Notes: generated from the sequence alone by a model not told the origin. A stretch of 64,000 nucleotides of DNA from Isoetes taiwanensis (GCA_021234155.1 JAJEKV010000062.1:6974432-7038431); one strand, 5' to 3'; positions 35,133-45,415 are shown, counted from the stretch's first letter. Numbers and translations: made by a program.

Positions 35133-36693
35133 TGTGACGCCCAAAGACGATACGGTCCCGTGATCTATACCATCGCCACGCCACGTACACGCCACCCCCT
35201 CAATCGACGCAGTAATGATGTGTAGCCAGGTGGGTAGCCCCTAGGGGGCAACTTGCTAGGTATGTGCATTTATCATTAATGTGCACATTTACCAATGTGC
35301 ACATTTATTAAGGTGCACACCTTTCCATGTGGGCACATTTTGCCACCTAGCCATTAAAGGCAAGTGGGCCCATTCCCAATTATCCCACATGCCTAAAGGG
35401 GATAATTGGAAACCCTAGCCTAACCCCTTGTCTATTTAGGAAGGGAACCCTAACTTGCCCATTTTTCGCTTTCTAGGATTTTAGAGCTTTGTTTTGGCTG
35501 CCCTGTGGTCAAAACAAACCTCCTGCACTGAGAGAATTGCACCATTAGTTTCCCTTGATTCGAAGCAGGTTCCAGATGGTCGAACTTCAGTCGAGGAGGA
35601 ACTCAAGGATCGGGGTTTTCGTCAATTTAATAGCCTAAACCATCTTCTAGTCATTGAATCAAGAGGTTTAGCCTATTAAATTGCCCATAGCAGCCCTCTA
35701 GATCTCTAGATATCGGGACTCTAACTAAAGAACCTAACTCTATGATATAGATTAGATATAGTTCTTTAGTTCTTCCGCGGATGTACATGGATGATGTATC
35801 TCATGAACTCCTTGTATTGGGAAGGGGGTAGAGACCCCAAGCTTGGTAGTAGATGCTCCTAGGATAGCCTCTCTAGCACACTATAGATTCGCCCTGTGGC
35901 CAAGAGCCCCACCGTTTGTGGGTGAAGGGGCGACCGGCTTATAAGGAGGTTCGTGTTCTGACTCTTGAATCGATCCCTATGGTGTGTTAGTGCTACCGGG
36001 ATCACTATGGACTAGGCCTAATGGTTTGCCCTTTAAGGTGTGGGCAAGGCATGGGCTCGACACCGTGGGGTGATCGTCACCCTCCATTGGGTTCAAGTCG
36101 GGCACGGCAAAGGCCCCTCTAGTCACCTTGAGTCAAGATGTAGATCTGGAGGGAGTGATCCCCCCCCGCCCCATCGGGGTGGGGAGATGCAACTTCGGGA
36201 ATAGCCCCTTGGCTATGCACCCTGAGGCTGGCTACGTCCCAACACTTTTTCACCTACCTACCGCAAAAGTGCACGTGAGGGGCGGATGGAGTGGACAACC
36301 CCAAGCCATGTTCTTATGCCGCCCAAATCCATTGCCATGAATTCTGCCCGCAATGAACTCGAGTCCCAGCCATCGGTCCATCCCTTTGAGTCTGAGCCTT
36401 GGGTAGGATTTCCCCATATGTATTGTGCTCATCTTTGTCTATACAGATGTGATGATCCACCCTTCGAGGTGGATATGTGATGATATTGTATACTGACTTG
36501 TATGTTTACGCTTCCGCAGCCTAGGTAGGCCCCGAGGGAGATTTGGGTAAATGACCCCTTCACTTTTCCCACTGAACCCGCCACGGTTCTGCGGTGGTCA
36601 TGTGGAGGGCCCCAGATCTACATGGAGCTGGTATGGGGAAGAACTCCTGCTTGTATACCGGAAGTGCACCGTGATATGAGCCTGGACGTCACA
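35133..36693 (+). mobile_element. LTR of gypsy family 2 (1.56 kb)
   Basis: It starts TGTGACGCCC and ends GGACGTCACA, and is followed by a degenerate primer site. Its 3' part (TTTACGCTTCCGCAG, GGGCCCCAGATCTAC, TATACCGGAAGTGC) parallels the layout of family 1 LTRs but is a different sequence, so they are related families. The flanks TAATG and AAGGG are not a target duplication. It interrupts PPR copy A. Confidence 0.8.
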
Positions 36694-36695
36694 AA

Positions 36696-36706
36696 GGGTA
36701 TCGAGC
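36696..36706 (+). other. Degenerate primer binding site
   Basis: GGGTATCGAGC follows the LTR end and resembles TGGTATCAGAGC with one base lost. It suggests the LTR was the 5' LTR of a plus-strand element whose interior is mostly gone by about 36860. Confidence 0.5.
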
Positions 36707-36870
36707 AATGTTCTTGGAGACCAAGAGCAAAGCACTGACCATGCTCTCAGTAGTACTAACTTGATAGAATTCTCAAACCTCGAAAAATGGGAAATTTTTT
36801 TCTCATTTTTGTAGTATATGCTAAGCTAGTAACAGTTAAAATGAATGGAAACATAAAAAGACTAAAATTA

Positions 36871-37477
36871 GTGAGCCAACACAAGCTTTTGAAAAACGTG
36901 AACAAGTTTATGTTTTATATGTACCTGATAGAGCAATATTGCTTTAAGCATAGGATATTGAGAATTAATTGTGGTCTTTTCTAATATTGCACTGGCCTCA
37001 TATATTAAAGACCGGCACCCATTATTTCCTTTGGCATCGATTCTTGCTAGCCATGCCGAAACATGATATAAATTGTTTCGGATCTGTCTTCTATGAGGGG
37101 TCAAGTAGTAGCACTTGGCCAATTTGTGGTGCTTAACCGAGATAGAGAATTTTCTACAAATGTATAGCATTCCCAGTGTTACCGGGTGTTACATGACCCA
37201 TTGATTAGCCAGATTGCTATGCAAGGCCCAATTATCACCCGTTAATGAATATACAGGGTCCCAGTATCAACTTTAATGGTTATATAGAGTCTTATTATCA
37301 GCCACTCCCTTTCCTTATACATCTTCACCATTGTCATTTAGTTAACTCTTTGCTCCTCCTACTTAGGCACTCAACTAGCCACTACAAGAAAAAGGTACCT
37401 ATAGTGTCTAAAGTAACATCAATATTTTTGACAATGATGTGCTAAACATGGACAATTTTAGGAACCTACTCTAGTAT
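36871..37477. repeat. Duplicated segment, copy B (partial)
   Basis: From CACAAGCTTTTGAAAAACG onward it is nearly identical to 34357-34925 of copy A and 44296-44803 of copy C. The left part of the segment is absent. It leads directly into PPR copy B. Confidence 0.8.
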
Positions 37478-37975
37478 TTGAGGAAATGCCTCGTCGTGAT
37501 AGAGAAGGATCTGATTTCATGGAATGCTATGCTTGGAGCATATGTTAAGGAGGACCAAGTACGACAAGCTCTTCAGCTTTATGAGCAAATGCCAGTCCAT
37601 GATATGTCTTATTGGACAACAATGAACACATTGTATGTTGAGCAGGACAGCTTGAGAATGATGTTAAGTGCCCGTATGCAATGTATGCAATATGTTGTCT
37701 CATGGAATGCAATGATTGCAGCATATGCCAAGAAGGAAAAGCTTGAGGAGGCGCTTCAACTTTTCAGCACATATCGCAAAGAGATCTGGTATTATGGTCG
37801 ATTATAATTATGCATATGCCCAGCATGGCTTTGGAAAAGATGCAATTTATTTTTTTGCGCAAATGCAATAGGCCACTGTGATGCCTAATGAGCTTACGTA
37901 CTCTAGTGTCCTTTCTGCATATAGTCGTGATGGGCTCCTTGATGAGGATTGTATTTATTTTCTCATTCTGTTGTG
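37478..37975 (+). pseudogene. PPR (PLS-class) pseudogene, copy B
   Basis: The main frame reads IEKDLISWNAMLGAYVKEDQ, ALQLYEQMPVHDMSYWTTM and YVVSWNAMIAAYAKKEKLEE, three to four consecutive PPR motifs of the PLS class found in organellar RNA-editing and processing factors. A frameshift near 37800 moves to YAYAQHGFGKDAIYFFAQMQ with a TAG stop, then PNELTYSSVLSAYSRDGLLD. No ATG-proximal transit peptide and no E, E+ or DYW domain are seen. Expected length is several hundred residues, so this is a broken fragment. Confidence 0.85.
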
Positions 37976-38311
37976 CCAGTGCTCATGTGGGATTTGGTGG
38001 ACAATTCAGAGACTTTGGTCAATAATATGCTAAAGGCATCCAAAGGCAAAATATAAAGGCCAAATCCAAAGGCATCCAAAGGCCAAATTCAAAGGCTACA
38101 ACCATAGCCGTAATGTAAACATGAGAAGAAGGCAATTGATGGGAAGACCGCAAAATATTTTGGAAATCAACATGGGGGCAAAAGAAAAGTCGACCACCGC
38201 CAAAACCAGATTAGGGTTGCCCACATAAACGTTTTAAGAAAAAAAAAGCTAACACCCCCACATGTCTCGCTAATCAATCAACAAAAGCAAAAAAAAAAAT
38301 GGAGGCAAAAC

Positions 38312-38780
38312 ATGCACTACGATGATGTACAAAGATTAAAACAAAATGTCGAAATCCCTTCGGATGCACCATGTAATCTACCAAAGAATTCATCTAACTT
38401 GACCATTATGGCATTGATCTTTTTGTTGCATTTTTGGTGTGCTTGGAATTCGGGATGTTGCATTTGCTATGTAGATCGTTGCATAATGACAAAGCCAAGA
38501 GGAGGACTATAAGACAGAAAGTAGTATCAGACTTGCTGCCAATATTTGAGTTGAAAGATGAAGAATCTGGAAAGGAAGGTTTAGAATGTGCAATTTGCGT
38601 GAGAGAATTTAAAGCAAGGGAATAGGGCAAGATTTTGCCAAACTGTAACCCTAGGTTCCACATCCAATGCATTGATGTTTGGTTTGAGTCTCATGTTACT
38701 TGCTCTTTGTGCCATTGCAAAGGTTCAATAGATAAGTCAAGGCAAAAACCTCTCAATTTTGACACTTGCAACTTTGGCGA
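38312..38780 (+). pseudogene. ATL-type RING-H2 E3 ligase pseudogene
   Basis: A hydrophobic stretch (MALIFLLHFWCAW) is followed, in a shifted frame, by VVSDLLPIFELKDEESGKEG and a RING-H2 finger: LECAICVREF, then PNCNPRFHIQCIDVWFESH and CSLCHCK. ATL ligases have this transmembrane-GLD-RING-H2 order and act in ubiquitination at membranes. The copy is dead: a TAG stop follows FKARE inside the finger, the first zinc-binding His (CxHxFH) is Pro, and the membrane part is out of frame. Intron absence is normal for ATL genes and does not prove retroposition. Confidence 0.8.
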
Positions 38781-39104
38781 CAACCAAACACTAGACACTT
38801 TCGTTGCAATACTTTTAGAAAAAGAAAGGAAACTGAAAATAGAGGGCATGTGGCAATGGTGCAAGCTCAAGAGGTCAATTGAATGTATATGAAAGCCAAT
38901 GTATAAATGCTGGAAATTCTAGTGGCAAATATATTGGATCAGTTAGGGGCAATTATAATGGCAATAATGGAAGCTGCTCTACAAATGATGCATATTGTAG
39001 TGGCAAATACAGGTGGGTCAGTTAGATGCAATTATTGTGGCATAACGTGATGTGGAATTGCCAGGTTGGCCGCATCTTGTTTTTTGGAAAGATGGCCATG
39101 GTCG

Positions 39105-39670
39105 CTCCAGAAGATGTTCTGGATTGCATACGACAGCCCGCTGTAAACTCCATAGGACTTTCTCTCTCCAATAGATATGCCGACAAATGGGCCATTTGTC
39201 TGACTCGTACTTATGATGGCCATAGAAAACAGAGGTGTCATCTCGTCCCTTCCTCTATAGGCTCCTACAAACAACGAAAGCAATATAGTATTAGCATCAA
39301 AGATAACATAACAATAGCATGATGTGTTACCCATGAGGTGCCACCCATCCAGCCATCATCACATTGGTGAATAACAACATGTTAACTAATATATAGCAAG
39401 GCATAGAACAATGGTTGGAATTGACCACTCCATCAGCCCTCCTTGTGTGTATTGTGTAAATAGGTTGAAGAGCATCGGGCTTGTCCAGTATACATCATGC
39501 TAATAACAGGCGACTGCAGGAAAATGCTTGCTCGTTCGTCAACCCGACTTAGATCCGCCAACGCACTAGGAATTATTGGACTTACACTGTCTACATAATG
39601 GTAGATTATTGAGCCTAGCACGTTAAGAGATCCCCCTCCCCCCTCCCCTGAGGGAAACTCTATACACAAA
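39105..39670. repeat. Duplicated segment D, matches 44855-45415
   Basis: GATGTTCTGGATTGCATACG, GCTGTAAACTCCATAGGACT and TTACCCATGAGGTGCCACCC occur in the same order in both places with small indels. No coding domain recognised. Confidence 0.8.
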
Positions 39671-40554
39671 GGGTCCAGCTACCATCAGACAAGTCCTACC
39701 TTATACATCCTTGTCAAATCCCGCTATTCGGAGCCAGGCGAGTTCTTATGCACATGCCACGTATTATTGGAGATTATTGGGTCTAAGCTAGAAGCATCGT
39801 CTACAATGGCTACCAGGTCTCTACCCCCCTTCCTCATACACAAGTGGTGCAAACAATGATCAACCATCATACAACATCCATAACTTGAGAAATAACATCA
39901 ACACAACCAATCCTAATCACATGCAAACTAACTTACAGTTAGAGTTCATTGATTAGGGTTCCTGGACTAGAACTGAGAGTTATAGAATAGCTATATATAA
40001 CATGCTAGTATTTGATATGATACATCCTAGATCACCTACCTACTTATCTACACCAAATGCCTATTCCTTGGCCACTGCCTCTCCTAGCTAGCTAGGTGTT
40101 TGGTGATGAGCTCCACTCCATTGTATGCATGAAGCTGGGCTCAAGCTTGCACGCACTCTTACCAACTATTGGTTTTAATTGCTAATTATTTATTACGCAA
40201 TGATTCTTAGCAATTCCAAACTTCCTTGGTGCAACGACTCCCTGATCCGGGCTTTGAGGTGCAAGTGGTGTCGGTTGCCAGTTCGGGTACAAAAATGGAT
40301 CTAGGTTAGGGTTTAGATCTAGTTATAGGTTTTACTTTTGGTAATTCCACATGGCACCAATGGAACGGCTCCGCATGGCAGGTCGCCAATGAGCCATCTC
40401 TACTTAGCAATGTGGGATTAGCTTGCCTAAGATGGATAAGTTGTATAAATAACTTGCCTCTCTCCCCTCCTCCCCTGTCAAATCCTTAAGATAAACCTGC
40501 TTCAAATCCGCTCCATACGGCCACAATCTAAAACAGAGATGTTTTTTAGACCTA
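39671..40554. other. No gene recognised
   Basis: AT-rich DNA with no supported feature. Confidence 0.45.
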
Positions 40555-40823
40555 ACCGTAGAGCAGTACATACTCTATAAAAAATTCTAAGCAAAACGTA
40601 ACAACAAGATAATGAAACATCTATGCAACAAACATGCCCATCATAACGAGCATCTAGCCTAGATTACCAATATCATATGATTATGAACATCCCATTATAC
40701 TTGGTTATAAGCAAAAAGCAAGTTTATAGCTTGTATTGTCATTACAGGATAATACCAAAAAACTCTATTACATACTCTATACAAAACTCTAAACAAATGG
40801 CAACAACAAGATAATGAAACATC

Positions 40824-40898
40824 TGTTGGAATAAGCAAGAGGTCCTGGATTCGATCCCCAGCCTGTCCACCCAATCATAGAATGCTCATTTCTCAACA
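40824..40898 (+). mobile_element. 5' LTR of short copia (internally deleted)
   Basis: It keeps the first 9-10 bases and the last 65 or so of the 177-bp 3' LTR, including the 3' half of the tRNA-like sequence (GCAAGAGGTCC to CAGCCTGTCCACCC). About 100 bp was lost after insertion. Confidence 0.85.
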
Positions 40899-40918
40899 AA
40901 TGTATCAGAGCAAGCATT

Positions 40919-42661
40919 ACGGCAACCCGCTTTGGAGCATCATTACTGAATGCTGTTGAGGTCTATAATGGTGGATCTGGCTTTCAAGTGTGGAAAGCCA
41001 AGATCAAGAGGGTATTAAAATCGGAAGGACTTTGGGATATTGTGAAGCCGCCAAAGGGTGCAGATAAGCTGCAAGAGGCGATGGCGAGGCTTGAAGAACT
41101 GAAATTAAGTGACGCGGGAATCAAGAAAGAGAAGAGTAAGGCGAAAGGCAAGGCTGGAACGTCTGACACGGAAGGAGTTACTTCAGCCAAAGTTAACGAA
41201 GCTAAAGGTATCATTTGTAGCAAAGTAGGCTCTAGTATTTTGCTGAAGTTGCAAGGATTGTCTCCGAAAGATATGTGGTTATATCTTTTAAAAAATTATG
41301 AAGGTAAATCCTCATCACAGATTGATGTTCTGGAAAAGGAACTAAGATGTCTTAAGTATCATGAAGGTGATAATCTAGAAGTTTTTTTTCAAAACTTGGA
41401 TATGATAGTATTTGATTTGAAAGCTGCTGGTGCTGTTCTTTCAAAAGAAGCTGAATTATTAGCTGTCTCAAGAGCATTCTCTGCTTATGAGCAAATTGCA
41501 ATTCTTGTGAGAAATGTAGCAAAGAGTCGTGAAGAGGCCGAAAGAATTGTTCGTATAGAAATCGAACAGAGAAAAGTTGTAAAGGATGAAGATGAAGGGG
41601 CTGAAATCCTATATGCTGCTGGTCGATCTCGAGGTCGAGGTAAGGAAGGTAAGATTGGTCCATGTTTTGTTTGCAATGAATATGGTCATGTAAAAGCTAA
41701 TTGCCCGAGTCTAGCAAAAGAGATATTTTGTTATAATTGCGGTGGGAGAGGGCATATCTCTTCTAAGTGTTCTAGTCCAAAGAATAGAGGGAGAAGAGGA
41801 GGACGTGCACGTGGGGCTATCAGAGGAAGAGGTCAATATAAATCCAGTGCTGTGAATATGGCTGTTGAAGCAAATAAAGAAGAAGAAGATGCTGAGGTAA
41901 TTCACAAATCTTTTCTTGCTATTAAACGCAACACACGTGCTAACTCTCTTGTAATAGATAGTGGAGCTGAGCGATCCGTAGTCAGCTCTTCAGAAATGCT
42001 TACAGGGTGCTCAAGTATGGGAACGAGACACATACAATTGGGCAATGGATGTCTGCAACAAGTTGAAGGAGTGGGTTTGCTGGAGCTATTTGATCTTAAT
42101 GGAAAACCTGTAAGCCTAAAAGATGTCTTGTGTGTGCCAAATTTAATCCGGAATTTAATCTCGGTTAGTCAGCTAGTAGATCTTGGATATAAAGTGGTGT
42201 TTGACAAGAAAGTTTGTGAAATATTGCGTAATAATAAAGTTGTGTTTCTAGCAAAAAGAAATGGTGATTTGTTTGAATTGAACAAGGATGAGGTAGTTAG
42301 TATGAATGCAGTAATACTTCCATCTGTTGAGTTGTGGCATGAAAGGTTGGCTCATACACATATCAAGAATGTTCAATTTATGGCTAAAAAAGGGTTAATA
42401 GATTGTTCAGCAGAGAAAAGTCAATTTATTTGTCATGGATGTATGCTAGAAAAGCATACAAGAATTCCCTTTAAAAAAAGTAGTAAGCGTGCAAATGATT
42501 TGCTTGAATTAGTGCACACGGATCTTTGTGGACCTATGAATATAAGAAGTGCAAGTGGAAAGAGATATTATATTTCATTTATTGATGATTACAGTAGAAG
42601 GGCCGAGGAGGGGAGCATGTGGATTGTGGTGAAGGCTGGAATGGATTGGTGTGCCCATTAA
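40919..42661 (+). CDS. Gag-protease-partial integrase polyprotein (copia)
   Basis: One 580-codon frame is open without interruption. By comparison with the second copia element it should start at 40919, where ATG has become ACG (context SI-T-ATRFGASLLN against SI-M-SSRFGASLLN). A downstream non-ATG start at 40988 or readthrough would be alternatives. Order: UBN2-type gag; two CCHC zinc knuckles at about residues 249-262 (CFVCNEYGHVKANC) and 271-284 (CYNCGGRGHISSKC); protease active site DSGA with Asp near 347; the integrase zinc region (LWHERLAH, CHGC); HTDLCGP with the first catalytic Asp near 535; FIDDYSR near 556. It then jumps to an unrelated 20-residue tail and stops 7 bases before the LTR. 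Confidence 0.85.
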   Translation, partial: TATRFGASLLNAVEVYNGGSGFQVWKAKIKRVLKSEGLWDIVKPPKGADKLQEAMARLEELKLSDAGIKKEKSKAKGKAGTSDTEGVTSAKVNEAKGIICSKVGSSILLKLQGLSPKDMWLYLLKNYEGKSSSQIDVLEKELRCLKYHEGDNLEVFFQNLDMIVFDLKAAGAVLSKEAELLAVSRAFSAYEQIAILVRNVAKSREEAERIVRIEIEQRKVVKDEDEGAEILYAAGRSRGRGKEGKIGPCFVCNEYGHVKANCPSLAKEIFCYNCGGRGHISSKCSSPKNRGRRGGRARGAIRGRGQYKSSAVNMAVEANKEEEDAEVIHKSFLAIKRNTRANSLVIDSGAERSVVSSSEMLTGCSSMGTRHIQLGNGCLQQVEGVGLLELFDLNGKPVSLKDVLCVPNLIRNLISVSQLVDLGYKVVFDKKVCEILRNNKVVFLAKRNGDLFELNKDEVVSMNAVILPSVELWHERLAHTHIKNVQFMAKKGLIDCSAEKSQFICHGCMLEKHTRIPFKKSSKRANDLLELVHTDLCGPMNIRSASGKRYYISFIDDYSRRAEEGSMWIVVKAGMDWCAH

Positions 42662-42668
42662 GGGGGGA
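42658..42668 (+). other. Polypurine tract of short copia
   Basis: TTAAGGGGGGA directly precedes the LTR start TGTTGG. It overlaps the stop codon of the polyprotein. Confidence 0.85.
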
Positions 42669-42845
42669 TGTTGGAATGTTGGAGTATGTGTAATGGGCAC
42701 ACATGAAGAATGATTCAGTGGAGGAGTGCCGAAAGCCCATCAAAGGGCCGGTAGCTCAGTGGTAGAGTACTTGGCTTGCAAGCAAGAGGTCCTGGGTTCG
42801 ATCCCCAGCCTGTCCACCCAATCAGAGAAAGCCCATTTCTCAACA
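42669..42845 (+). mobile_element. 3' LTR of short copia, 177 bp
   Basis: It starts TGTTGGAATG and ends TTTCTCAACA, followed by the target duplication ACATC. At 177 bp it is short for copia. A tRNA-like sequence fills 72 bp of it (42745-42816). Confidence 0.92.
42745..42816 (+). tRNA. tRNA-Ala(UGC)-like sequence inside copia LTR
   Basis: The 72 nt fold as a full cloverleaf: acceptor GGGCCGG/CCTGTCC (six of seven pairs, C5-U68 mismatched), D arm GCTC/GAGT with GG in the loop, anticodon arm CTTGG/GCAAG (G31-G39 mismatch) with loop CTTGCAA giving anticodon UGC, five-base variable loop, T arm CTGGG/CCCAG with loop TTCGATC. G3:U70, the alanine identity pair, and discriminator A73 are present. CCC follows, one base from CCA. 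A box TAGCTCAGTGGTAGAG and B box GGTTCGATCCC are intact. The 5' LTR carries the 3' half, so it belongs to the LTR. Whether it is transcribed or charged is unknown. Confidence 0.8.
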
Positions 42846-42999
42846 ACATCTATCCAACAAACATGCCCATCATAATGAGCATCTAGCCTATACCAAGATC
42901 ATATGATTATGAACATCCCATTATACTTGGTTATAAGCAAAAAGCAAGTTCATAACTTGTATTGTCATTACAGGATAATACCAAACAACTCTATTCCAA

Positions 43000-43509
43000 T
43001 GCCCAGCCAAATGTGGCATAAGCACGACATAATTAAACAAATAATCTGATAATTTTAAAACATCATTCTTGTTTGAAATAGCAACAAAATTTCTATAACC
43101 TGAGTATTTTCGGCTCCTACTACTCGTGAACAGCTATTACTCCTTTGTATCCTTACTAGATAGTCAGTTGGAACACAGAAGCACATGGATGTACACAATG
43201 CGCCAACAAGGTAAAAAATCCTAGTATGCATCCTGATCTTTGCCAAAATCTATCTATAGATTTTGTATCACATGAAAAAAAGCTCTGAAATGGCATGAAG
43301 TATTAGAGCAAATGCACAGCCAGCAAGTCGAGCAGTTCTGATATCAGAAACCACTTCATGTATAAATGCATAATGGTCTCTTATTTTCTTTTTCTAGTTC
43401 TGCTGATGTTCCCTTGCTTTTCATATCCATAACTAAAGAACCCAATGATACTTCAGAGCTAGCAAATATAATTTTAGGATATGCTCCAAGTGCATTCGGC
43501 ACTTTTAGC
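43000..43509. other. No gene recognised
   Basis: AT-rich DNA with short frames only. Confidence 0.4.
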
Positions 43510-44805
43510 CTCTCCCCTTGGGGAGATGCTAGAATGATTCACGCCCTAGTGCAATGGCGCAAACCATCCTAGGCCATTGACCTTCTGGATCATCGATAGA
43601 CCCCGCCCAGGTAAGTATGGTGCAGTGTGCCCTCTCTTTTATTTTATAATCTTCTCATGCCTTCTTCTGCAACTTATTCCTCAGATCCCAACTCATTGAA
43701 TTCGGTTTCCTTCGTGAAGAATCGGATGCCTCTCCACAAAACAGGAAATCTAATTCTAAAACGTGCAAAAATTTTGGGCCTGCGAATGTCCATAAAGACC
43801 TGTTATTCCACTAGCCCTGGGGAAATACATACAGGCCCCCAATTCATCCATTGGTTTTCCTCCTATATTCCTTTGCAACGATTCCTCTGAAGTTAGCCTA
43901 TGCTCGGCCTATCTCATCTAATACAGGTTTGGATTCGAATTGCTACCATTCCAGTGAAATGAAAGCCATTAGTTGAACCATAATAATCACCATAGCCAAG
44001 CGCACTTCAAAGAGAATGAAGTATGACATCCGAGCATCTAGAAAGGCCGGATTCCTTACTTTAGAATTTAAGCATTTACCAAATGCATAAGATAGCAAGA
44101 TACGAAAAAATTGCATTGGTTTTAGTCTAATTCGACGCGGCATTCATATGTTTGTTTTCCTATATACTGGACATTATTGCCTAGTTCAATGTTGTCCTTA
44201 TTGTGTACATAACATATGTTCAATCTTAGATGGACAAGGTGCCAGAGCACTATGGATTGCCCCAAATACAATGGGCAATGTTCTGTTTTCAGCACAAGCT
44301 TTTGAAAAACACGAACAAGTTTATGTTTTATATGTACCTGATAGAGCAATATTGCTTTAAGCAGAGGATGTTGAGAATTAATTGTAATCTTTTCTAATAT
44401 TGCACTAGCCTCATATATTAAAGACCAGCAAAATTCAAGGAATCCATTATTTGTTTTGGCATCAGTTCTTGCTAGCCATGCCGAAACATGATATAAATTG
44501 TTTCGGATCTTTCTATGAGGGGTCAAGTAGTAGCACTTGGCCAATTTGTGGTGCTTAACTGAGATAGAGAATTTCCTACAAATGTATAGCATTTCCAGTG
44601 TTACTGGGTGTTACATAACCCATAGATTAGCCAGATTGCTATGCAAGGCCCAATTATCACCCGTTAATGAATATACAGGGTCCCAGTATCAACTTTAATG
44701 GTTATATAGAGTCTTATTATCAGCCACTCCCTTTCCTTATACATCTTCACCATTGTCATTTAGTTAACTCTTTGCTCCTCCTGCTTAGGCACTCAACTAG
44801 CCTAC
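43510..44805. repeat. Duplicated segment, copy C
   Basis: It is collinear with copy A (33611-34840), beginning CTCTCCCCTTGGGGAGATGC, and with several insertions relative to A (for example near 43740-43840). It diverges from A and B after ACTCAACTAGCC, just before their PPR fragment. Confidence 0.8.
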
Positions 44806-44854
44806 ATCTTCTTTGACAAGGATTCACACACAATTTTTGGGTATGTAATCCCAT

Positions 44855-45415
44855 TGTGATGTTCTGGATTGCATACGGCAGCTCGCTGTAAACTCCATAG
44901 GACTTTCTCCCTCCAATAGGTATGTCGATAAATGGGCCCTCCGTCCGACTCATACCTAGGGTGGCCAGGGGAAACAAAGGTGTCGTCTCATCCCCTTCGC
45001 TATAGGCTCCTATAAACAACAAAAGCAATATACTATTAGCATCAAAGATAACATACCAATAGCATGATGTGTTACCCATGAGGTGCCACCCATCCAGCCA
45101 TCAACACATTGGTGAATAACAACATGCTAACTAATATATAGCAAGGCATTGGCTGGCATAGAATAATGGTTGGAATTGACCACTCCATTAGCCCCTCCTT
45201 GTGTGTATTGTGTAAATAGGTTGAAGAGCATCGGGCTTGTCCACTATACATCATGCTAATAACAGGCAGCTGCAGGAAAATGCTTGCTCGTTCGTCATAC
45301 CCGACTTAGACCCGCCAACGCATGAATCACCTAGGAATTGTTGGACTTACACTCTGCCTACATAATGGTATATTATTGAGCCTAGCACGTTAAGATATTA
45401 AGCACGTTTGAAATA
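44855..45415. repeat. Duplicated segment, matches 39105-39640
   Basis: Same ordered words as at 39105-39640 with small indels. Copies C and D-like segments are adjacent here but separated by PPR and RING pseudogenes in the 33.6-39.7 kb region, which points to a larger duplication with later loss. Confidence 0.75.

Larger units (their letters stand above)
40824..42845 (+). mobile_element. 2.0-kb deletion-derivative Ty1/copia element
   Basis: Exact 5-bp target duplications ACATC lie at 40819-40823 and 42846-42850. The LTR termini are TGTTGG...CTCAACA. A primer site (TGTATCAGAGC, 40901-40911) and polypurine tract (AAGGGGGGA, to 42668) are present. The interior holds one long frame for gag, protease and the first part of integrase, but everything from the integrase core to RNase H is missing. 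RT must come from another element, so it is non-autonomous. The closest relative in this window is the full-length copia at 53.8-59.7 kb. Confidence 0.93.
40555..42990. repeat. 202-bp tandem duplication, second copy hit by copia
   Basis: ACAACAAGATAATGAAACAT occurs at 40601 and about 40803, a period of 202 bp. The second unit is interrupted after GAAACATC by the copia element 40824-42845 and resumes at 42851 with CAACAAACATGCCCATCATA through about 42990, matching 40625-40765. The duplication therefore predates the insertion. Confidence 0.8.

Noticed and set aside
40826-40881. Possible separate tRNA gene near 40.85 kb
   Set aside because: Only the 3' half of the tRNA-like sequence in a deleted LTR; no acceptor or D arm.
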